From NCBI GenBank assembly GCA_038893495.1, contig JAWARJ010000001.1:930001-994000 (forward strand): a stretch of 64,000 nt of DNA, written 5' to 3'. The translations under genes were made by a program, and so were the position numbers. The DNA comes from Thermoproteus sp. (GTDB lineage: Archaea; Thermoproteota; Thermoprotei; Thermoproteales; Thermoproteaceae). The notes beneath the pieces are model-generated. The model saw nothing but the letters and a program-made list of their open reading frames with translations, was not told the origin of the DNA and searched no databases. Positions 43,298 to 52,117 of the stretch are shown here, piece after piece; position 1 is the stretch's first letter; every line of letters starts with the position of its first letter.

Positions 43298-43818
43298 GCT
43301 CGACGGACTTATTTCTAGCCTTACTAATAGCCCTAATTACAGCCGTGGGCGGCCGGCTGATTAGAGACATAGAGGCGTTGGCGATATTCGTCGGCCTTTC
43401 GGCTACCGCCGCGTTCTTGTTGGCGTTCCTATTGAGCGCGCCAGGCGCCGTGTTAGGCCTCGTGGGGCTTTCTGTCGCCGCTATTAAGATCGTAAGATCT
43501 CCTCAAGTCAGGAAGTTAGGGACAAGAATTAGGACATATAGGTCTAGAGAGAGGCTTAAGGAGCTTGAGGAGGCCACCGTCTCTCTATCTCGTGTTCATA
43601 TAGTGGACGTAGTCCCCGCGGGGTCGAGGAGAGCCATACACCCTAAGGTCGTAGAGCTGTTGGAGCTGGCCGATAGGGCCGCTTCGTTGGGGTACCACGT
43701 CGAGGAGCCGCCGTGGTTGAAGGACGCAAGGCTCTATAGGAGACTGCTCGGCTCCGAGTTCGTGGCGGCTGAGACGACCGTGGTGGGCGATACCGAGGTG
43801 ATACCGTTGACTCAATAG
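43294..43818 (+). CDS. Membrane protein of unknown function, end of the pilus locus
   Basis: The 174-residue protein has two or three N-terminal membrane helices (about residues 5-22, 28-48 and 50-68). A cytosolic charged domain follows with RTYRSRERLKELEEA and VHIVDVVPAG. Nothing in it identifies a family. It is coupled to the small gene by ATGA and is the last gene of the unit, converging with the HAD gene with a 7-nt overlap. Position suggests an accessory factor of the platform/ATPase. Confidence 0.6.
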   Translation: MSSTDLFLALLIALITAVGGRLIRDIEALAIFVGLSATAAFLLAFLLSAPGAVLGLVGLSVAAIKIVRSPQVRKLGTRIRTYRSRERLKELEEATVSLSRVHIVDVVPAGSRRAIHPKVVELLELADRAASLGYHVEEPPWLKDARLYRRLLGSEFVAAETTVVGDTEVIPLTQ

Positions 43819-44249
43819 GCCAATACGGCATCTATTCCCAACGCCCTCAAGGCTCTGACAGTCTCTATGTTGTCGTCGAAATGGGCCCAGAGGCCTAACC
43901 TTCCGGCCAGGGCTGATATCGCCTCGGCCTTATAGAGGTGGTCCCGCCTCCTATCTCCCACAGGCCTCATATAGAGCCCGCGATGGGGCACGCCGTACAG
44001 CCCCAACTGCTTCTCCGTGCACTCCCTCATATATTCGGGCCTGCCCGTCACGATGACCACCACGTATCCCCTCTCGCTCAATAGACGTGCCAGTTCTATA
44101 TTGCGGCTTTTAGGCGCATCTAAGGCCAGCTTCTTGCAGTCCAGAAAGCAGTTCCAATCGACTTCGGAGCCGTTTAGGCACGCGCCCAGCCTCCTCGTGG
44201 CGTCCACGAGGACTCCATCTATATCGAAGGAAATCGCGCCGAGCGCCAT
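43812..44249 (-). CDS. HAD-superfamily phosphatase
   Basis: The 145-residue protein starts MALGAISFDIDGVLVDAT, with the nucleophile and acid Asp pair of HAD enzymes. It then has VVIVTGRPEYM (motif II Thr/Ser), a Lys in the middle, and HFDDNIETVRAL (motif IV Asp pair). It hydrolyses some phosphomonoester; the substrate is unknown. ATG 44249 is chosen because TATAAAATTAAAT lies about 24 nt upstream. The longer start at 44309 would begin inside the lhr gene. Confidence 0.8.
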   Translation of the reverse strand: MALGAISFDIDGVLVDATRRLGACLNGSEVDWNCFLDCKKLALDAPKSRNIELARLLSERGYVVVIVTGRPEYMRECTEKQLGLYGVPHRGLYMRPVGDRRRDHLYKAEAISALAGRLGLWAHFDDNIETVRALRALGIDAVLAY

Positions 44250-44277
44250 AGGCGACTCAAAACATTTAATTTTATAG

Positions 44278-47037
44278 ATGGCGCCGTGCGTGGCCTTTAG
44301 CCTCCTCAACGCCGACTTGAGGAGAGCCCTGGAGGATTTGGGCTATAGGGAGCCCACGCCGGCGCAAGAGGCCGCCATACCGATAGTCCTTTTGGGGTCC
44401 CACACGTTGATAGTGGCGCCTACAGGTTCCGGCAAGACGGAGGCCGCTGTCCTCCCTGTATTCTCCAAGATGTTGGAGAGGGGACTTATGGACTGCGTCG
44501 AGGCCCTCTACGTGACCCCCCTGAGGGCCCTCAATAGGGACTTGTTGAGGAGACTCTCGGCATTGGCCGAGGCGGTCGGCATTAAGGTCGAGGTGAGGCA
44601 CAGCGATACGGCGGAGTCCGCCAGGCGGAGGCTTTACAGCTCGCCGCCCCATCTCCTCATTACGACTTCTGAGTCGCTTCAGATAGTCTTGCTCAATAGG
44701 GCCATGAGGCGCGCCCTAAGGTGCGTCAGGCATGTAATAGTCGACGAGATACACGAGCTGGTGGGCAGCAAGAGAGGCGTCCAGCTGGCCTTAGGCCTCG
44801 AGAGGCTCGTGGAGCTCGCAGGGGAGTTTCAGAGGATAGGGCTGTCGGCCACTGTGGGCAACGTCCAGCTCGTGGCCGGCTTCCTGGCGGGATCCAACAG
44901 GGAGGTGAAGGTGGTGGACGTATCTGCATCTAAGCGCTACGAAATCGACGTGGTGATCCCCACGCCCTCCGAGAGCGACTACGCCGAAGCCGAGAGGCTG
45001 GACGTAACCCCCGAAACTCTGGCCCGCCTTAAATATCTGGCGGACCTCTTGAGGAGGGAAAGGCGGGGGGTGCTCGTATTTACAAATACTAGAGATGGTG
45101 CCGAGTTCCTTTCTGCCAAGCTTAAGGCGCTTCTGGGCGAGGGGGCCGTCGATGTGCACCACTCGTCGCTGTCGAGAGACCACAGGCTCTCCGTTGAGGA
45201 GAGACTGAAGTCGGGAGACCTCAAGGCGGTGGTGGCTACATCGAGCTTAGAGCTGGGAATAGATATAGGACACATAGGGCTGGTGGTGCAGTACGGCTCT
45301 CCGAGGCAAGTCGTGAGGTTGGTCCAAAGGGTAGGCAGAGGGGGACATAGGCTGGACGAGGTGTCTAGGGGCATTGTCGTCGCTACGGACCTAGAGGACT
45401 ATTTAGAGTCAGAAGTTATAGCCGAGAGGGCCGTGAGGAGGGAGCTGGAGAGCGCTGTGGAGTACCACGAGGCTGCGCTCGACGTGTTGTTACACCAAAT
45501 AGTCGGCATGGCGCTAGAGGCGAGGCTCGACGGGAGGGAGCTGGCGGAGGAGGACGTCTTAAGGATAGCCAGGAGGGCCCATCCCTACTCCAACTTGACT
45601 CCAGACGACTTGAAGCTCGTGTTGGACTTCGCCCATAGGCATAAGCTCCTAGAGGGCTTGAAGCCCAGGAGGGGCTCCATAAAGTACTACTTCGAGAACG
45701 TCTCGACTATACCCGACGAGAAGAACTACAAGGCCGTCGACCAGACCACCGGGAGGACTGTAGGGGAGCTGGACAGGGAATTCGTCTTCTCCATAGAGCC
45801 GGGCGCCAAGATAATACTGTCGGGGAGGGCTTGGACCGTATCTAAGGTTGAGGGAAGCGCCGTGTTTTTATATCCCGAGGCCGACTTAACCGGCGCCCTG
45901 CCGGGCTGGATAGGCGAGGAGATACCCGTGCCCAGAGAGGTGGCCGAGGAGACTTGTAGACGTAGGGCCGAGGCCTTGAGAGCGGCCCTGCGGGGCGAGT
46001 ACGCCGGCCTTGTGGACGTCGAGGGGCTCTCCGAGGGCGACATACCTACGCCCGACGTTGTGAGGATACACCTCTTCGGCAAATACGCGGTGGTCCACGC
46101 ATGCCTCGGCTCTAAGGGCAACGAAGCCTTGGGCATGTACCTATCGCGGCACCTATCGGGCTATTTGGGACCTGTGGGCTATAGGGCGGACCCCTATAGG
46201 GTCCTCCTCATACATAAGGAGCCCATAATACAGAAGCCGATATTGGAGGCCTTCCATAAGGACGTCGGATACGTACAGAAGACGTTAATGAACGCCGTGA
46301 AGTCGTCCCGTATGTTCAAATATAGGTTCCTACAGGTAGCGCGGAGGGTCGGCCTCCTCTCTAAAGAGGCTGAGGAAATCCCGCCCAAGCTCGTGGACGC
46401 GTATTCCGACGATCTGCCCGGCATAGAGGCGGCCAACGAGATCTTCGTGGAGAAATTGGACTTAAAAGCGCTTTTAGATCTGATCGAGGGGGTCCAGTCG
46501 GGCAGATACAAGCTGGAGGCCAAGAGGCTCCCGGCTCCCACTGCGGTGGACAAGCCGCTGTTGGAGGAGGCGTTGAGGGTGGACTTTACCTACAAGGGTC
46601 TGTCCCAAGAGGCCGTCAGGGATTTAGTCCGCAAGAGGATACTAAATAGGGAAGTCACGCTCTTCTGTCTCAACTGCGGATGGACCTTCAGGGGGAGGGC
46701 GGCCCTACTGCCCGAAAGGCCCCATTGTCTTAAATGCGGCGTAGGCGCTCTGGCCGTCGTGAAGGGCGATTTAGGCAGGGCCGTGGAGATATGGAAGAAG
46801 TTCAAGGCCAGGCGCAAGCTCGATAGGGAGGAGGCTAAGCTCTTCGATGAGTTGAGGCAAAGCGCCTCCCTCGTTTTAGAATACGGCAGAGTTGGAGTCC
46901 TAGTCCAGTTGGCTCACGGCGTGGGACCCAAGACGGCGGTTAAGATACTCAACAGGCTGGCCGCTGGTGACGACCTATGGGGCGCCATAATCGACGCCGA
47001 GAGGCAGTACGCCGCGACTAGAGCCTTTTGGGATTAA
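44278..47037 (+). CDS. lhr: Lhr-family superfamily 2 DNA helicase
   Basis: The 919-residue helicase has the Q-like start EPTPAQEAAIP, Walker A IVAPTGSGKTEA, DEIH in VIVDEIHELVGS, and motif III GLSATVGN. The second RecA half has TSSLELGIDIGHI and QRVGRGGHR. The Lhr-specific winged-helix and C-terminal domains follow, with a CLNCGWTF ... CLKCGVG Zn-binding pair near residue 800. Lhr proteins unwind forked DNA and RNA-DNA hybrids and act in repair. GTG 44290 is a possible alternative start. It is divergent from the HAD gene. Confidence 0.92.
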   Translation: MAPCVAFSLLNADLRRALEDLGYREPTPAQEAAIPIVLLGSHTLIVAPTGSGKTEAAVLPVFSKMLERGLMDCVEALYVTPLRALNRDLLRRLSALAEAVGIKVEVRHSDTAESARRRLYSSPPHLLITTSESLQIVLLNRAMRRALRCVRHVIVDEIHELVGSKRGVQLALGLERLVELAGEFQRIGLSATVGNVQLVAGFLAGSNREVKVVDVSASKRYEIDVVIPTPSESDYAEAERLDVTPETLARLKYLADLLRRERRGVLVFTNTRDGAEFLSAKLKALLGEGAVDVHHSSLSRDHRLSVEERLKSGDLKAVVATSSLELGIDIGHIGLVVQYGSPRQVVRLVQRVGRGGHRLDEVSRGIVVATDLEDYLESEVIAERAVRRELESAVEYHEAALDVLLHQIVGMALEARLDGRELAEEDVLRIARRAHPYSNLTPDDLKLVLDFAHRHKLLEGLKPRRGSIKYYFENVSTIPDEKNYKAVDQTTGRTVGELDREFVFSIEPGAKIILSGRAWTVSKVEGSAVFLYPEADLTGALPGWIGEEIPVPREVAEETCRRRAEALRAALRGEYAGLVDVEGLSEGDIPTPDVVRIHLFGKYAVVHACLGSKGNEALGMYLSRHLSGYLGPVGYRADPYRVLLIHKEPIIQKPILEAFHKDVGYVQKTLMNAVKSSRMFKYRFLQVARRVGLLSKEAEEIPPKLVDAYSDDLPGIEAANEIFVEKLDLKALLDLIEGVQSGRYKLEAKRLPAPTAVDKPLLEEALRVDFTYKGLSQEAVRDLVRKRILNREVTLFCLNCGWTFRGRAALLPERPHCLKCGVGALAVVKGDLGRAVEIWKKFKARRKLDREEAKLFDELRQSASLVLEYGRVGVLVQLAHGVGPKTAVKILNRLAAGDDLWGAIIDAERQYAATRAFWD

Positions 47038-47074
47038 GCCATAGAGATTTTTAACCTAGTGAGTTTCGTCGAGA

Positions 47075-47392
47075 GTGATAGCCACATATAGAGACGAACG
47101 TGGCGAGAACGTGGCGAGGATAATAGACCTCGGCGATTTGAGGGTAGTCTCGATGGACTTGTTCAGAGAGGGCGTCGAGGCGCCAGCCGGCGCTGAAGTG
47201 ATCGAGGTTGCCGGTCGGTACAAGCTGTATGTCGCCGTCGAGGAGGCGCCGGAAGGCCGCGTGGAGGTCGTAATATACGACAACGGCTCCAGGAGGCAGT
47301 TGATAGGCGTGAGGTATATAGGCAAGCTCGGACGCGATGAGGCGATAGAATATCTAAAGAGCGTGGCGCGACGGCTTTTATCTAATATCTGA
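47075..47392 (+). CDS. Hypothetical protein (105 aa)
   Basis: The 105-residue acidic protein is an alternating beta-rich sequence (VARIIDLGDLRVVSMDLF, KLYVAVEEAPEGRVEVVIY) ending in an amphipathic helix. There is no Cys and no membrane segment. The family is not recognised. An ATTTTTAAC box is about 25 nt before GTG 47075, so it is transcribed on its own between lhr and the tungstate importer. It could be a small regulatory or adaptor protein, but the sequence does not say which. Confidence 0.55.
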   Translation: MIATYRDERGENVARIIDLGDLRVVSMDLFREGVEAPAGAEVIEVAGRYKLYVAVEEAPEGRVEVVIYDNGSRRQLIGVRYIGKLGRDEAIEYLKSVARRLLSNI

Positions 47393-47431
47393 GATTAGAT
47401 AATACTTAAAAATCTCCGCAACTAGACGGCT

Positions 47432-48610
47432 ATGGACGCCAAAATGTTGGCCGTAGGGCTCGTGGTGGGGCTCCTCTTAGGCTTTGCGGTCTCCTACGCT
47501 GTTCTCGGCGCAAGCCGCGCCGCCCCACAAGTACAGACCGTTACTATGACCATCGGCCCGCAGGTGCAGACAGTCACCGTTACCGCGACGGGGACCTCGA
47601 CGGGAGCCGGCGCCGCCTTCACTGTAGGCGCGGCGGGCACTCTGAAGTTCTCCTTCAACGAGCTGTTGTCCATATACTCACAGTTGTATCCCTCTGTAGC
47701 TCTAGGCCAGCCCCTCTACGAGGGCAGCGGCAAGCTCGCACAAGACGAGTCGGTCAGCAAGCAGTTCGCCGTGGTGGCCGCCGCCGACACTACGACAATA
47801 CCCTCAGTCTTGTTTAAAAACGGCCTGGCCGACTACGAAATAGCCTTCGGCTTGACGCAGATGGCTATAATAGTTAATCTAAACACCACGGCCGGCCAGG
47901 AGGTCTACGAGCTGTGGAAACAAGCACAACAATATCAGCCCCTCTCGGCCCAATGGAACTCCACTTGGAGACAGATCTTCGAGATAGTCGCGATGAACTC
48001 CACCACTAAAGTCGGCGTCTCGGACCCGTTCACAGATCCCTCCGGCTATCAAGCGATATGTATGATAAAACTAGCGGGACTCACGTTCTTCGGGAACTCG
48101 ACTGCGCTCTACAACGCGATTTACGGCAACCCGTCGAAGTACGTGATGAGGACCACCGAGACGGACCTCCTTTCCCTAATGCCCACAGGACAGATACAGT
48201 TCATCCTTTCCGCATATCTGTCCAACGCCATACCTCAGGCAAAAGAATATAGAGGCCTCGCCTACATAACTCTGCCGCCTCAGATCAACCTGGGCTCTCT
48301 GGACTACGTGCAGTACTATCACTCGGTGAACGTCACGTGGACCGAGGCCGGACAGACCAAGACGCTTACTTGCAACCCCATCATCTACACCATCACTATA
48401 CCTAAAGCCTCTCCCAACCCGCAAGCCGCCGTCTATTTCATCCAGCTGATCTTCAGCCCACAGGGCCAGAACGTGCTTAAGAGCTACGGGATCCAGCCCA
48501 TAGTGCCGGGCGTCGTCTACGGCAACTACTCGAACGTCCCGGCGGCCTTAAGGCCCTTTGTCGTCCCGCTGTCGCAAGTGCCCCAATACGCGCCCGCCTT
48601 CCCCTCATAG
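47432..48610 (+). CDS. wtpA: Tungstate/molybdate ABC transporter substrate-binding protein
   Basis: The 392-residue protein is anchored by an N-terminal helix rather than a lipid-modified Cys. An 11-residue tandem repeat linker (GPQVQTVTVT-like) follows. The binding domain then opens with AGTLKFSFNELLSIY and PLYEGSGKLAQDES, the oxyanion-loop pattern of WtpA/ModA. Mo or W would be delivered for the cofactor made by moaDE and others. An ACTTAAAAATC box lies about 24 nt before ATG 47432. wtpB starts right after its stop. Confidence 0.85.
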   Translation: MDAKMLAVGLVVGLLLGFAVSYAVLGASRAAPQVQTVTMTIGPQVQTVTVTATGTSTGAGAAFTVGAAGTLKFSFNELLSIYSQLYPSVALGQPLYEGSGKLAQDESVSKQFAVVAAADTTTIPSVLFKNGLADYEIAFGLTQMAIIVNLNTTAGQEVYELWKQAQQYQPLSAQWNSTWRQIFEIVAMNSTTKVGVSDPFTDPSGYQAICMIKLAGLTFFGNSTALYNAIYGNPSKYVMRTTETDLLSLMPTGQIQFILSAYLSNAIPQAKEYRGLAYITLPPQINLGSLDYVQYYHSVNVTWTEAGQTKTLTCNPIIYTITIPKASPNPQAAVYFIQLIFSPQGQNVLKSYGIQPIVPGVVYGNYSNVPAALRPFVVPLSQVPQYAPAFPS

Positions 48611-49405
48611 ATGAACACGCTCAAAATAACTTCCCTCTTTTCGTTGGGGTTGCTATTTCTATTCTTCTTGTATCCCCTACTCCTCTTGATGTACCTAGGG
48701 TGGGGCGAGCTGGCCACGGCCCTGACCACTGGGTCTTTCCTCCAGTCCGTCGGCCTCACCGTCCTTATCTCTACCGCCTCCGCCGCGGCGGCCGTCCTGT
48801 TAGGAATCCCGACCGCCTACGTCTTGGCCCGCTACGAGTTCAAGCTTAAGGAGGTGGTGGAGGCCGTAATAGATATACCCATAGTCGTGCCCCATACCAT
48901 AGTCGGCATAATGGTGGTCTTGGCCTTCGCCGCCTACGGGCTCGGCCCCGCCTTCAGCGCCCTCGGGCTTAAAGTCATAGACGCGTTGCCTGGCGCGATA
49001 ATAGCGGTGTCCTACCTCTCGGCCACATACGCCGTGAGGACTATAGAGAGCGCCATCAGGATGTTGGACCCCGAGCTGGAAAACGTGGCGAGATCTCTGG
49101 GGGCGGGCCCCCTCAGGGCCTTCGCGGCCGTGGTCCTCCCCAACATAAAGAGGGCTGTGGCCAACGGCGCGTTGCTGGCCTGGGCGAGGGCCGTATCGGA
49201 ATCGGGCGCCCTGCTGGTAGTGGCCTATTACGTCATTTGGGGCAGAGTGTCTATATACCCAGCTCCCATATACATATATCAAGCCTATATAGGGCTGGGG
49301 CTGGACGAAGCGGTTAAATACTCCGCCGCGTTGCTCCTCTTGGTGTTGGCGATATTTCTGGCCTACAGGCTGGCCCTCGGCCATGTTGGAGCTAAGGGGG
49401 CTTAA
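48611..49405 (+). CDS. wtpB: Tungstate/molybdate ABC transporter permease
   Basis: The 264-residue permease has six or so membrane helices and the EAA-type loop VARSLGAGPLRAFAAVVLPNIKR, which contacts the ATPase. The sequence IDIPIVVPHTIVGIMV fits the ModB/WtpB permease family. It begins directly after the wtpA stop codon and its last 23 nt overlap wtpC. The three genes are therefore one operon for oxyanion import. Confidence 0.9.
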   Translation: MNTLKITSLFSLGLLFLFFLYPLLLLMYLGWGELATALTTGSFLQSVGLTVLISTASAAAAVLLGIPTAYVLARYEFKLKEVVEAVIDIPIVVPHTIVGIMVVLAFAAYGLGPAFSALGLKVIDALPGAIIAVSYLSATYAVRTIESAIRMLDPELENVARSLGAGPLRAFAAVVLPNIKRAVANGALLAWARAVSESGALLVVAYYVIWGRVSIYPAPIYIYQAYIGLGLDEAVKYSAALLLLVLAIFLAYRLALGHVGAKGA

Positions 49406-50303
49406 GGCCAAGGTGGGCGACTTCGAGCTGGGGCCTATCGACCTCGTCGTCAACCACAGATATTTGACAGTCATGGGGCCGAACGGCGCGGGGAAGACCA
49501 CCTTGTTGAAGGCCGTAGCCGGCCTCCTACGGGCCGAGGGGTCCGTGAGGGTCGACGGAGTCGAGCTGTCGGGACTGCCGCCGGAGAGGAGGAACGTGGC
49601 GTATGTGCCTCAGTCGTATGCGTTGTTCGACCACATGACGGTCTACGCCAACATAGAGTTCGGGCTGAAGATGAGGGGAGTCCCTAAGGCCGAGAGGAGG
49701 AGGGCGGTACTCGAGGCCGCCAGGGCTCTCGGCGTCGAGGAGCTACTGGACAGAAGGCCGGGCCAGCTGTCGGGAGGACAGAGGCAGAGGGTGGCGCTAG
49801 CGAGGGCGCTGGCGGTGAGGCCTAAGTTGCTCCTACTGGACGAGCCGCTATCGGGCTTGGACCCGGACGTCAAGGAGGTCGCCATGTCGCTATTGAGGAG
49901 GATCCCCAGAGAGCACGGCGTGCCCGTAATCCACGTCACCCACGACAGAGAGGAGGCGTATTCTCTAGGCGAGGCGGTAGCCGTGATGTATAGGGGGAGG
50001 CTCGTGGAGGCAGGCAGGCCCGAGGAGGTGTTCTTCAAGCCCAGGCGGGCCGTAACGGCGCGGCTCGTAGGCCTACAGATCGCGAATATAGACGGGAGGT
50101 GTTTCGCCGTAAGGCTTGAGGACGTCGTAGTGGGCTCGGGCCCCTTCAGAGGGAAGGTTGCGGACGTAGTCAAGACGCTGGGGGGCGTCAAAATCCTAAT
50201 TGAGTCCCCCATAGGGGCGATATGGGCCCTTTCCGATTCGGTTCAGGTCGGCAAGTACGTCGAGTTCGACCTGCCCAAGGCCGTCCCCCTTGAGGATTGT
50301 TAG
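49383..50303 (+). CDS. wtpC: Tungstate/molybdate ABC transporter ATP-binding protein
   Basis: The 306-residue ATPase contains Walker A MGPNGAGKTTLL, the Q-loop VPQSYALFDHMTVY, the signature LSGGQRQRVALARAL, Walker B LLLLDEPLSGLD, and the switch His in IHVTHDREEA. A C-terminal TOBE-like region (about 230-306) may sense the metal oxyanion, as in ModC. The start overlaps wtpB by 23 nt. Its end overlaps the convergent small membrane gene by 4 nt. Confidence 0.92.
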   Translation: MLELRGLKAKVGDFELGPIDLVVNHRYLTVMGPNGAGKTTLLKAVAGLLRAEGSVRVDGVELSGLPPERRNVAYVPQSYALFDHMTVYANIEFGLKMRGVPKAERRRAVLEAARALGVEELLDRRPGQLSGGQRQRVALARALAVRPKLLLLDEPLSGLDPDVKEVAMSLLRRIPREHGVPVIHVTHDREEAYSLGEAVAVMYRGRLVEAGRPEEVFFKPRRAVTARLVGLQIANIDGRCFAVRLEDVVVGSGPFRGKVADVVKTLGGVKILIESPIGAIWALSDSVQVGKYVEFDLPKAVPLEDC

Positions 50304-50506
50304 CGCGTAGCGATAAAGGCCACGAGGGCCATCACGGCGGTCTGGACGGCTATCAATATCGCTATGACGGACAGCTCCCGCTTGGTGGCGCACTTAAGGG
50401 CCCTCCCCCTACAGCCCGGCGTCCTGGAGAGGAAAAATAGATATGTGGCTAGGACGGCGACGGCATAGGCGGCCGAGGCGGCGGCTACAGCCTCGATTAT
50501 GGACAT
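50300..50506 (-). CDS. Small two-helix membrane protein (68 aa)
   Basis: The protein has two membrane helices (about residues 3-27 and 45-66) separated by a basic loop with two Cys (PGCRGRALKCATKRE). A GGAGGT ribosome-binding site sits about 10 nt before ATG 50506, unlike the leaderless neighbours. It is divergent from the GH57 gene and convergent with wtpC. The family is not recognised. Confidence 0.6.
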   Translation of the reverse strand: MSIIEAVAAASAAYAVAVLATYLFFLSRTPGCRGRALKCATKRELSVIAILIAVQTAVMALVAFIATR

Positions 50507-50556
50507 AATATCGCTACCTCCGACAAGGTTTTTATATTATATTCACTTAGAGACGC

Positions 50557-52041
50557 GTGATCGTCATCCACGGCCATTTTTATCAGCCCCCTAGAGAGGA
50601 CCCCTGGCTTGAAGTAATACTGCCCGAGCCGTCGGCCGCGCCGTATAGGCATTGGAACGAGAGGATAGCCCACGAGTGCTATGAGCCCAACGCGCTGTTG
50701 GGCAACTACACGTGGATCAACTTCGACTTCGGCCCCACTCTCCTCGATTGGCTTCGACGGAAGAGGCCCCACGTATACAGCGCGATCATCGAGGCCGATA
50801 AAATCGGCGTGGAGAGGTGGGGACACGGCAACGCCATAGCGCATCCCTACTACCACGTCATCTTGCCCCTCGTCGACCGGAAGGACAAAGAGGTGCTTGT
50901 GGAGTGGGGCATTAAGCACTTCGAGAGGCACTTCGAGAGGTACCCAGAAGGCATGTGGCTACCAGAGATGGCCGTGGACATAGAGACCTTGGAGGTGCTC
51001 GCCGAATACGACATAAAGTTCACCATACTGACCCAAAGGCAGATAAAAGGCGGGAGGGCCGGCGGGCCCTACGAGGTGTTACTGCCCTCGGGCAGGAAGA
51101 TACTGGTGTTCGTGAGGGACGAGGCGCTCTCAGACAAAATAGCCTTCGGGGGCCCCGACGAGTTGCCTAAAGCCCTAGAGGCCGCGCCGGATAGCTCCTT
51201 GACGCTCATAGCGCTGGACGGAGAGACGTTCGGCCACCACAAAAAAGGCGAGGAGAAGGTGCTGGCGGGCGCCGCGGCTAAATACGGTTTCAAGATGGCC
51301 AATTTGGGTTACGCCGCCGAGAAGATAAGGCCCCAAGGCGTGGTGGAGGTGTTGCCGGGCACCTCCTGGAGTTGCCCCCACGGGTTGGGGAGGTGGACTA
51401 GAGATTGCGGCTGCGACGGGCCCGCGCCCTGGAGACAACCGTTAAGGGAGGCGATAGGCTGGCTAAACGACATGGTCGACAGCGCCTTCGACGACTGGAG
51501 CAGAAGGCGAGGCGTGGACGGCCATGTGCTTTTGAGGAAATATGTAGAGGTCCTTCTGGGGAAGAGGGCCGAGGTGTTCGCAGAGGAGGCGGCTCCCTCT
51601 GTGCCTCCACAAGAGCTGTTGAGGATGTTGGAGATGGAGCGGGCGAAGCTGGCCGCCAACACCAGCGACGCTTGGTTCTTCGCGAGGCTGGGTCTAGAGG
51701 CGGGCATAGCGGTCAAATGGGCCGTCAGAGCGCTGGAGCTACTGGGCGATAAGGAGCTTTTAGATAAATTCATAGAGATGCTTAAGGCCATTAAAGGCGA
51801 GCCTGCAGGCAACGCCGCTGCGTTGGTCCCGGCGCTTAGAGGGCCTTTGGTCGCCGCCTCCATGGCCCTCGCCTCACACATATTGGGGAGCGCGGTCGAG
51901 GAGCTGGGGCCTTACCGGATAAGCCTCAACGGAGCCAAAGCCAAAATAGTAGACAAGAGGACGTTGGAGGTCTGGGAGTTGGACTACTCCGAGTTCGGCA
52001 TACCCGTATTAAAGAAGGCAGATTTGGAGGATAAGGCGTAA
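50557..52041 (+). CDS. Glycoside hydrolase family 57 protein (COG1449-type)
   Basis: The 494-residue protein starts VIHGHFYQPPREDPW (GH57 region 1), has RWGHGNAIAHPYYH (region 2), and the nucleophile Glu in GMWLPEMAVDIETLE. The acid/base Asp is in LIALDGETFGHHKKGEE. TSWSCPHGLGRWTRDCGC and a helical C-terminal region match the alpha-amylase/alpha-mannosidase-like group with a DUF3536 tail. The natural glycan, perhaps glycogen or glycoprotein sugars, is not known. GTG 50557 follows a TTTTTATATTA box by 22 nt. Confidence 0.88.
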   Translation: MIVIHGHFYQPPREDPWLEVILPEPSAAPYRHWNERIAHECYEPNALLGNYTWINFDFGPTLLDWLRRKRPHVYSAIIEADKIGVERWGHGNAIAHPYYHVILPLVDRKDKEVLVEWGIKHFERHFERYPEGMWLPEMAVDIETLEVLAEYDIKFTILTQRQIKGGRAGGPYEVLLPSGRKILVFVRDEALSDKIAFGGPDELPKALEAAPDSSLTLIALDGETFGHHKKGEEKVLAGAAAKYGFKMANLGYAAEKIRPQGVVEVLPGTSWSCPHGLGRWTRDCGCDGPAPWRQPLREAIGWLNDMVDSAFDDWSRRRGVDGHVLLRKYVEVLLGKRAEVFAEEAAPSVPPQELLRMLEMERAKLAANTSDAWFFARLGLEAGIAVKWAVRALELLGDKELLDKFIEMLKAIKGEPAGNAAALVPALRGPLVAASMALASHILGSAVEELGPYRISLNGAKAKIVDKRTLEVWELDYSEFGIPVLKKADLEDKA

Positions 52042-52117
52042 ATTTCGACCTGGTCCCTCCGTCCATCCAGTACGAAATATGTATTATAATTTATAATGTC
52101 TAGTAAAACGCCCTTTT

